Below are positions 56,672 through 64,000 of a stretch of 64,000 nt of DNA, piece by piece. Source of the stretch: Escarpia spicata (lineage: Eukaryota > Annelida > Polychaeta > Sabellida > Siboglinidae). The notes beneath the pieces are model-generated. The model did no database searches. It was not told where the DNA came from and worked only from the letters and a program-made list of their open reading frames with translations. Made by a program: the position numbers and the translations under genes. Within the stretch, counting starts at the first letter, position 1, and every line of letters begins with the position of its first letter. The stretch lies in NCBI GenBank assembly GCA_963995525.1, contig OZ023210.1, positions 24,863,073-24,927,072 on the forward strand, read 5' to 3'.

Positions 56672-58306
56672 GCATGCACATAACGCTCTCACATCGACTT
56701 GTTTTTACCGGTCGCCATTAGTAGCGACCGATTGCTTACTCCGTGGATATTATTTGTTTCTGAAAAGGCAAAAAGGCGGAATATTTCGCCCCGAAAATCG
56801 GACAAAAGCAAGAAAGCGGTATTTCACGCCCAAAAGCCTTTATTTCACGTATTTCACGTGTTATAGATGATGATCCTTACCTGCGTTTGTCATCCCGCCG
56901 CCATGATTTTGTCTAACATCCTGTCTCCCGCCCATGTGAAGCGCAGCATTTGGTATCTTCGTGGGTAACTTGCCACCCATCTTATCCAGCTTACCCCCCT
57001 TCTTTCGCCCACCCCTCCTGCCATCCGTGTCAGGCATCTCCTCCCTTACTGCATCAAAGGTATCCCCAAAGTCGCCAACTGTGTCCCCAATGTCACCAAC
57101 TGCATCTCCAATGTCGCCGGCTGCATCAAGCAGGTCTTCGGGTACGCCGAGTTCGCCAGCCAGGTCTGACACGCCCGGTATATTCTTGACCATTCCGCCA
57201 ACCTTAAACAGCTTTCCGAAAAATCCAGGCTTTTTCTTCTTCTTGCCTTCAATCATATCAAGACCATTCCCCACACTACCGAACGCTTTCCCTCCCATGC
57301 CTTTCCCTCCAATCATATCAAGTCCATTCCCCACACTACCGAACGCTTTCCCTCCCATATTTCCCCCTTTCCTACGTCGACCCCTTCTATCATCCATATG
57401 ATCGAGTGCATCGCCAACGTCTCCAAGTTGATCCCCTAATTCATCAAGTGTATCCCCAAAGTCGCCAACTGTGTCCCCAATGTCACCAAGTGCATCGCCA
57501 ATGTCGCCGGCTGCATCAAGCAGGTCTTCGGGTACGCCGAGCTCCCCGGCCAGTTCGCCAGCCATGTCCGACACGCCCGGTATATTCTTGATCATTCCGC
57601 CAAACTTAAACAGCTTACCGAAAAGTCCAGGCTTTTTCTTCTTCTTTCCCCCAATCATATCTAGTCCATTCCCCACACTACCGAACGCTTTTCCTCCCAT
57701 GCTTTTCCCTCCAATCATATCAAGTCCATTTCCCACACTACCGAACGCTTTTCCTCCCATGCCTTTCCCTCCAATCATATCAAGTCCATTCCCCACACTA
57801 CCGAACGCTTTCCCTCCCATCTTTCCCCCTTTCCTGCGTCCACCCCTTCTATCATCCATTTGATCGAGTGCATCGCCAACGTCTCCAAGTTGATCTCCAA
57901 AGTCGCCAAATGTGTCCCCAAATTCACCAATTGCACCTCCCATGTCGCCGGCTGCGTCAATCAAGCCTTCGGGTACGCCAAGCTCCCCGGCCAGTTCGCC
58001 AGCCATGTCCGACACGCCCGGTATATTCTTGACCATTCCACCAACCTTAAACAGTTTACCGAAAAATCCCTTCTTCTTCTTCAGACCTCCACCGGGCAGG
58101 TTGAGTCCTTCTCCAATCCCGTCCGCACCAAGGGCTTCTCCAAAGCCGCCTGCCGCTTCAAGCGCACCTTCGGGAAAACCCATTTCACCCGCTAGATTAC
58201 CCGCCATATCCGACACGCCGGGTATTTTCGTAGCCATTTTCCCCGCCTTCATCAACCCTCCCATCTTGCCTGCTGGCTTCTTCTTCCTCTGACCCTGAGC
58301 AGCCAT
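50302..58306 (-). CDS. SH2-domain adaptor protein with a Gly-rich repeat N-terminus (10 exons)
   Basis: Exons on the - strand: 58306-56881, 56044-55995, 55410-55394, 55328-55238, 54071-54051, 53520-53461, 52839-52790, 51868-51805, 50742-50683, 50427-50302. All phases match; total 1,965 nt, 654 residues. Exon 1 holds a 475-residue low-complexity region with repeats such as NIPGVSDMAGELAGELGVPE, DAAGDIGDALGDIGDTVGDF and MGGKAFGSVGNGLDMIGGK. Then come a Pro-rich piece (KHVRPLLPTP, possible SH3 ligand), SEDYVNVP (GRB2-type docking site) and an SH2 domain: ALWHDALWTRSKEAAD, DGVYLIRHRND with the phosphotyrosine-binding Arg, CKFKIKKTEDSRVYIRENED and LLAYYKCHNVP. The layout resembles the SLP-76/BLNK adaptors, but the N-terminus does not. 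A strong acceptor 5 bp before the ATG (CTCCTTTCTGCTTCCAG) suggests a further 5' exon. The small exons at 55394-55410, 55238-55328 and 54051-54071 are the least certain. Confidence 0.75.
51190..51790. repeat. GT-rich minisatellite in an intron of the SH2 gene
   Basis: Irregular units of 20-40 bp such as GTGGGTAGCACGGTGTGTGT and GTCAGTGTGTCTGT. The many His-Thr and Cys-Val frames across it are artefacts. Confidence 0.85.
52010..52745. repeat. Minisatellite, unit about 36-40 bp, in an intron of the SH2 gene
   Basis: About 18 diverged copies of GTCAACAGTGACACTGTCTG followed by ACACTGACAGAGCAT. Confidence 0.88.
53211..53285 (+). repeat. Degenerate tRNA-like SINE head
   Basis: GGCGCGGTGGAGTAATAGTC (A box-like) and GGGTTCTAGTTC (B box-like) at about the right spacing. 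It lies inside an intron of the SH2 gene. Confidence 0.4.
53852..53992. repeat. GT microsatellite in an intron of the SH2 gene
   Basis: Long TG run with a GGTGGGTGGG interruption near 53945. Confidence 0.9.
55745..55926. repeat. CA-rich microsatellite in an intron of the SH2 gene
   Basis: CACACG and CA units with a pure CA run at about 55886-55916. Confidence 0.9.
56630..56670. repeat. CACG tetranucleotide microsatellite
   Basis: Ten or so GCAC/CACG units in the first coding intron of the SH2 gene. Confidence 0.9.
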
Positions 58307-58460
58307 CGTAACTGGAAGCAGAAAGGAGGCCAGTGTACACTACACACGTAACCAAACACGACTACTCTTAAAATGCCAGGGCACGGTTACTTAGAAAATG
58401 AGTGTAAACGATTACAGTTAATTATGTGTGTAATCATGGTTACAGCCATGATTACATTAA

Positions 58461-58600
58461 AATGAGGCAGTCTGTTCCTAGTTTTTCATGTATTAATTAT
58501 AGAATATACTAACTATGTTGAAGGTGTACTGCCGGCCAATAAAAGCTTTACTGATAATAATACCGAGACGGGCTGAGTTAACAGCAATACCCTTTGATGT
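58461..58600. repeat. Dispersed repeat, copy 2
   Basis: AATGAGGCAGTCTGTTCC, ACTAACTATGTTGAAGG and GGGCTGAGTTAAC match 10761-10985. Confidence 0.55.
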
Positions 58601-58867
58601 TCAACAATTTTCCATTTTCCCACGTTTTATACGGCATACTTCTTGTTACAAATTACTACGCTGGCTAATTCAGAGTAGAGGAACATACTGGCTTCCTTTA
58701 ACAACTAAGCATTATTTTGTAAAAGTTGTTTGTAGATATAAGGTAACTAACGGCTGGAACAGACGTAAACAAATCTGATGTTGTAATGGAGTTTTCCCGT
58801 GTCTGGCCACTGCATTGAAGTTGGAAGTGAGACAACGCAAAGACGCACAAGACTGTAATTAGGAGTG

Positions 58868-59020
58868 CAATTAGGCGCCCTACTAGGCGGCCTACTAGGC
58901 GTCATGCTAGGCGGCCTACTGGGCGTCTTACTACGCGGCCTACTAGGCGGCCTACTAGGCGGCCTACTAGGCGGCCTACTAAGCGGCCTACTGGGCGTCC
59001 TACTAGGCGGCCTACTACGT
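58868..59020. repeat. 12-bp minisatellite
   Basis: About 12 units of CTACTAGGCGGC with variants (GGGCGTC, ACGCGGC). It keeps the frame open as Gly-Leu-Leu or Val-Gly-Arg repeats, which I treat as artefacts. Confidence 0.9.
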
Positions 59021-59400
59021 CCCTCTGGCAGGACAATCTCGTACGAGTAAGATTACTATGCCTTTTAACCAACTTGTTAAGTCCGAATACGAGCACAGTA
59101 CTTTAAAGATGTGAATAATTAGAGAAGACGTCGAGTACCAACAACGATTGGAAGCACCAAACGATAATGCCACAGATTGGAACATTGCAATACTTTCTGG
59201 GTTGATGCGTTAGTATGAATCATTCCGACGCACCTGCACCAGCATCATTAAGATTCCACCAATACCTGGTGTCGGACATATTTCTAGTGATCCAAAATAG
59301 CTGCCAAAACCACAACCAATAGACGTCGTCGTGCAACTGACGCGACATGGTTGTCAAAACATACCCACCATTTAATATATGTTCCGGTGGATAGGGGGCA

Positions 59401-59722
59401 CCACTGTATCTTTATATTACCCCCGCGATACAGGTAGGGCCTACACGATACATGACGACCATGCTAGCTTACGGTATTGTTTCGTTTTTTTGCGACTGTG
59501 AACTTATGAACTCGCTTATTACATATTTGGTGATTTTTAATGAGTAAACGATAATTAGTCTACATGTAGTCAATGTCCCAAACAGGCACAGTTGTGTTTC
59601 CCACGTAATGACTTGAGTATTTCACGCACACGCACACGCACACGCACACGCACACGCACACGCACACGCACACGCAAACACACACACACACACACACACA
59701 TATGCATATATACATACATACA

Positions 59723-59758
<36 letters not shown>

Positions 59759-60264
59759 TATATATACCTGTATATGTATAGAGTGTTTCCCCTGGGTAAA
59801 ATGATGAGCGAGGTGGTAGGGGTGGACTACACGAGCGCAGCAGGCGCGAAGCTTTGCTAGGGGATGGGGGGTCCGGAGATGTTTTTAAACTAGCTTAAAG
59901 TGGTGCATTCTGGGGTATGTTTTAACTTTTATTCTTGAATGTAGAAAGGAAGATATATAACAACAAGACATTACTTGTAAATGTAGTAATCATGATTTAT
60001 AAAAGTCAGTAATCATGATTGCGTGCGTGCGTGAGTGTGTGAAATACTCAAGTCATTACGCGGGAAACACAACTGTGCGTTTTTGGGACATTGACTACAT
60101 GTAAACTATTTTTCGTTTACTCGTTAAAAACCAGCAAATATGTAATAAGCGATTCCATAAGTTCACAGTCCCGAAAAAAACGAAAAAATAAGGTAAGCTA
60201 GCATGGTCGTCATGTATCATGTAGGTCCTACCTATGTATTGCGCGGATAATATAACGTTACAGT

Positions 60265-60266
<2 letters not shown>
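59401..60266. mobile_element. Fold-back/MITE-like element with TIRs of about 225 bp
   Basis: Arms 59401-59625 and 60039-60266 are inverted copies with about 85-90 percent identity by eye. The outer ends are CCACTGTA and TACAGTGG. The middle holds CA/GT-type microsatellites and AT-rich DNA. No transposase. Confidence 0.75.
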
Positions 60267-60317
<51 letters not shown>

Positions 60318-60322
<5 letters not shown>

Positions 60323-60964
60323 ACGGCTAATATCGTAGTTAACGCTAAGATTATATGAATTTTAAATTACGAAACTTTAAAAAAAATAAGCAAACATATA
60401 AGTTAACAAAAACGCGTGACGCTAAGTAATTGCATCAATTTAATTACGCTTCATAAAATCAGCCACACACGTTTAGACGACGGTAACCGTGGCCGCTTAC
60501 AAGTCATACCTGACAAACTGTCAATTACACACATATGTTTCAAGATTGTGAGAACTACGGGCACGTCCATACGTGTTCCCGCGTTGGACGAGAACGTCAT
60601 GACCGATCCACACTGTTGGCAGTGTTGGTTGGCTGTTCCGGGCAGGAGGCAATCGCAATTACTCAGCGCAATATATATATATATATATATAATATATATA
60701 TATATATTATATATATATATATATATACCGATCCACTCTGTTGGCAGTGTTGGTTGGTTGTTCCGGGCAGGAGGCAATCTCAATTACTCAGCGCAATATA
60801 TATATATATATATATAATATATATATATATTATATATATATATATATTATATATATATATTGCGCTGAGTAATTGAGATTGCCTCCTGCCCGGAACAACC
60901 AACCAACACTGCCAACAGAGTGGATCGGTATATATATATATATATATAATATATAATATATATA

Positions 60965-60995
<31 letters not shown>

Positions 60996-61252
60996 ATATG
61001 GACTAGCCCGTAGTTCTCACAATCTTGAAACATATGTGTGAAATTGACAGTTTGTCAGGTATGACTTGTAAGTGGCCACGGTTACTGTCGTCTAAACGTG
61101 TGTGGCTGATTATATGAAGCGTAATTAAATTGATGTAATTACTTAGCGTCACGCGTTTTTGTTAACTTATATATGTTTGCTTATTTTTTTTAAAGTTTCG
61201 TAATTTAAAATTAATATAATCTTAGCGTTAACTACGATATTAGCCGTACATT
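60318..61252. mobile_element. Second fold-back element with TIRs of about 245 bp
   Basis: Arms 60318-60562 and 61007-61252 start AATGTACGGCTAATATCGTA and are highly similar. Inside are three copies of a block of about 70 bp (CACTGTTGGCAGTGTTGGTT... type): 60601-60672 and 60727-60797 forward, 60860-60930 inverted, separated by long AT dinucleotide runs. Confidence 0.78.
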
Positions 61253-61410
61253 AAAACGGCAACAGCCCCTGGGGTTAGGCCATTGTATGGTTAGTCACGT
61301 TTGTAGATCGTGAGTTTTGATTACTTTCACGGTGTCGCGATGTACACACACAAGCTCGCAGTGGTTGGATGCGTAAATATAAACGAACTCACCACACGTT
61401 TTCACAGTTA

Positions 61411-61715
61411 CATGTCATTATCATACAGTTACATTTCATTATCCTACAGCTACATGTCATTATCCTACAGCTACACTTCATTATCCTACAGCTACATTAC
61501 CTTATCCTACAGCTACATTTCATTAGCCTACAGCTACATTTCATTAGCCTACAGCTACATTTCCTTATCCTACAGCTACATGTCATTATCCTACAGCTAC
61601 ATTTCATTATCCTACAGCTACATTTCATTATCCTACAGCTACATTTAATTATCCTACAGCTACATTTCATTATCCTACAGCTACATTTCATTATCCTACA
61701 GCTACATTTCATTAT
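61411..61715. repeat. 21-bp minisatellite, about 14 copies
   Basis: Unit TACAGCTACATTTCATTATCC. The unit is divisible by three, so all frames stay open; these are not genes. Confidence 0.95.
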
Positions 61716-62004
61716 GTTTTTCAGAGATAGACGTAATTTATAAACCACTCATATCGGCCATCAACTGCCAAACCACAATCTCAACTCACTTCGTCTCGCA
61801 TGAGTGCAGCTAGGATGGAATTATAGCGGTTTTTTTGTGTTTCACCCGAGACATGTTTTAACATTGGGATATGACAGCGGATAGATGAGTCGGCGACTGC
61901 CGTTCCACCGCTTCCTACTTGACATTTGGTGATTATTTGCGGTGCTTTCATATATACGCCGACTCACAAGTAGCATATACCCGACTTACAAGTAGCATAC
62001 ATAA

Positions 62005-62005
<1 letters not shown>

Positions 62006-62040
<35 letters not shown>
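62006..62040. repeat. AT microsatellite
   Basis: AT dinucleotide run of about 34 bp. Confidence 0.9.
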
Positions 62041-62046
<6 letters not shown>

Positions 62047-62578
62047 ACATATACCAGACCTACGTGTAGCATATACAGAACATATACCCGACTTACAAGT
62101 GTGGCTTTTTCCCAGACCCCATCTGAGTTATGACAGGCGTTTACATAAGTTCTTAGAAACTGCTCGTTATAAAGGTGTGTATACACTCAGAGTATATACA
62201 ATATTAACATTAGGCCTAGCAATCTGTTCACGCAGACTGAAACACCACACGTTTACCCCATTATCTCAGCGTCACGTATACGTCCACTTCAGTGAGGTGG
62301 TTATTATTCTAAAAAGAAGCTCATGGGCTTAGTGTATCAGCTCAGGTCACGCAGCCATCTGGTGATAATAACGCTTCACTGATGCAATCTAGTTTCCTTT
62401 GGACGTGCAAATAGAAAATTATATCTTTCACCGGATATGTTAATACTACTGAACACCACTAGCAATACCCTGCTGGTAAGAAGTAAAAACCCAAAACAAA
62501 CGAAACCCTGGTAAGAAGTACAGAATCTGACATCTCTACCTATTTCAGATATATACTCTATGGCATCAGCATTCCGCA

Positions 62579-62822
62579 ATACTCACTAGTATAATTAATT
62601 ATGATGTCTATACCTTGTTGTCATGAAATGAGGATAATTTTGTTATGCCAGCAAACCGGTGTATAAGGCCGGGTTCAAAATATAGCACGCTCACGCACAC
62701 ACGCACGCACGCACACACGCACGCACGCACGCGCGCGCGCGCACACACACTCACTGTAATATCAAACACTTGTTTATTGACAACAAGGTATAGACATCAT
62801 AATTAATTATACTAGTGAGTAT
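62579..62822. repeat. Inverted repeat with 44-bp perfect arms (MITE-like)
   Basis: Arms 62579-62622 and 62779-62822 (ATACTCACTAGTATAATTAA and its inverse). The spacer holds CACG/CACA repeats at 62692-62752. Confidence 0.8.
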
Positions 62823-63620
62823 ATGTTCTTGTAGACATACCACCAAGTGATATCGATCGAGCAGAAACGTATGTTCAATAGATGCACTGCGGTTGCGACT
62901 TTGTTATATTTTACGCGCACCCGGATAAGTCGCAGTCATGGGTCATTGATATTCTAGCCGGAAATGTGTTGATCGAACTTGAGATTAACATTAATTGACG
63001 ACATAATTGTTTGGGTAAATCTCAATGAAATGAGTCATAGTTTGAGATCGAAAGTGGTTCACAGAAATTTACGCCGGGCAGGAAGTATATGGCCTTCCTT
63101 CTACATCCATGCCGTCAACCAACCCTGCCGTATACCTGGGTCCTGCTCGGCAGTGAGACACACACATATAAGGGTCGTCCTACACCATCGGCTGTAGTTC
63201 CTACTGGCTGTCTCTGCCAAGTAAATGACATTGTTCATCAAAGGGCCTTCATTTGTAAATCTAAAGTGTATGAAGGATCTACCCCCCGCGAACACATACT
63301 ACTACAGCGTAATAAAAAATGGTAAAATCCTGTTCGGACATGTATAGATTAATCGACAGAATGCTTGCGTACTGTTTTATGAGGACATATTCGGTCAATA
63401 CAACATATCTCTATAGAATCTGAACATTTCTAAAGATTACTAAATAAATATATGACTTTCTATGATAGTCAATAGATTGATTATGTATTTGCTAAGAGTT
63501 ACACAACGTGAGCCACTGACCTATATTTACCTTTAGTTTAGTAAGTGTATCTGTTGAACACTAGACGCCAGCCATTATTACAAGCACCGATAAATGACAC
63601 GGGGCGCAGCCAGGTTAAAA
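62823..63620. other. Non-coding stretch
   Basis: No supported gene. Two overlapping frames (62979-63325) have no recognised domain or splice structure. Confidence 0.35.
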
Positions 63621-63624
63621 CAAC

Positions 63625-63957
63625 CGTAAGTAAAGTTAAGTAAGTTCTTATATAGCGCAGTATCTAGTCCTCAGGATTGCTTTACGCTTTACATCCTGGA
63701 AAACCTGTTCAATCGAACACCATCTCGACTTCTGTGGGAAGCATTCAGCCACATTGCAATTAATGCACGAAGACTATTCGTACACAAATATTCACCACTG
63801 TATATAGCCAGGTACTCATTCATACCAGCTGAGTGAAATGAAGCCACGTAGAGTGAACGAACTTGCCCAAGGTTCGACACGGCAACTCATGATTCAAACC
63901 CGGGTTCTCGCGATTGAGTCCGATGCTTTATGCTTTAGCTACTGCGCCACTGCGTGA
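63625..63957 (-). repeat. tRNA-derived SINE, second family
   Basis: On the - strand from 63957: GTGGCGCAGTAGCTAAAGCA (A box-like), then GGGTTTGAATCATG (B box). The body continues to about 63625. The sequence differs from the SINE at 23904. Confidence 0.55.
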
Positions 63958-64000
63958 AGGCAATACACAAGGCGGCGGTGAAAGTTGCGTAAGAGGTGTC

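Noticed and set aside
58865..59050. Gly-Leu-Leu repeat protein
   Set aside because: Derived from a 12-bp minisatellite with open frames on both strands.
61310..61748. Several long Tyr/Ser, Leu/His or Cys/Arg repeat frames
   Set aside because: The 21-bp unit is a multiple of three, so every stop-free frame stays open across the array.

Overview
The window is animal nuclear DNA, probably from a marine invertebrate; the phylum cannot be fixed from sequence alone. Host genes are split by GT-AG introns, and the rest is dense with microsatellites, minisatellites, SINEs, LINEs, LTR and DNA transposons. Two host genes are clear. The left edge (323-4046, + strand) holds the last five coding exons of a type 1 methionine aminopeptidase (METAP1). 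The right part (50302-58306, - strand) holds ten exons, all in phase, encoding an adaptor with a C-terminal SH2 domain, a YVNV docking motif and an unusual 475-residue Gly-rich repeat N-terminus. A C-terminal exon of an unrecognised membrane protein lies at 5491-5906 (-).

The centre is a complete Maverick/Polinton, 26205-43289 (17,085 bp). It has 289-bp terminal inverted repeats that I read as identical, starts AG and ends CT, and is flanked by a 6-bp target duplication GGCGCT (26199-26204, 43290-43295). On the - strand, from left to right on the map, it carries an adenain-like protease, major capsid protein, a pX-like basic protein, a minor capsid (penton-like) protein, a small membrane protein, a chromodomain integrase, a GEAA-repeat protein, a small basic/hydrophobic protein, an FtsK/HerA packaging ATPase, a 55-aa membrane protein and a protein-primed family B DNA polymerase with N-terminal zinc fingers. 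These give replication (PolB), insertion (INT) and virion assembly (MCP, penton, ATPase, PRO).

The right third (38.4-42.8 kb) is an accessory module: two proteins of unknown function (one with an internal duplication), an RPA-type zinc-ribbon OB-fold protein, a NADAR-domain (YbiA-like) protein, and on the + strand a 3-exon spliced gene running toward the right TIR. A further spliced acidic exon is likely at 39611-39799. The NADAR/RPA/spliced module is the most unusual content and the best candidate for a new biological system: a virus-like transposon carrying an ADP-ribose/nucleotide-metabolism enzyme that may counter host modification of DNA.

The element is young by its TIRs but shows three single lesions: a frameshift in the integrase, a frameshift near the ATPase C-terminus and an in-frame TAG in PolB. 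The protease also has an Asp-to-Cys change at a conserved site. Outside the Polinton, a Gypsy element (17400-about 25870) was split by a hAT element (20877-22843, 8-bp duplication GATCCTTC) and by a second long-TIR element (about 22988-25087) that itself contains a SINE. RTE-like and other LINE remnants, long fold-back elements and minisatellites fill most of the remainder.
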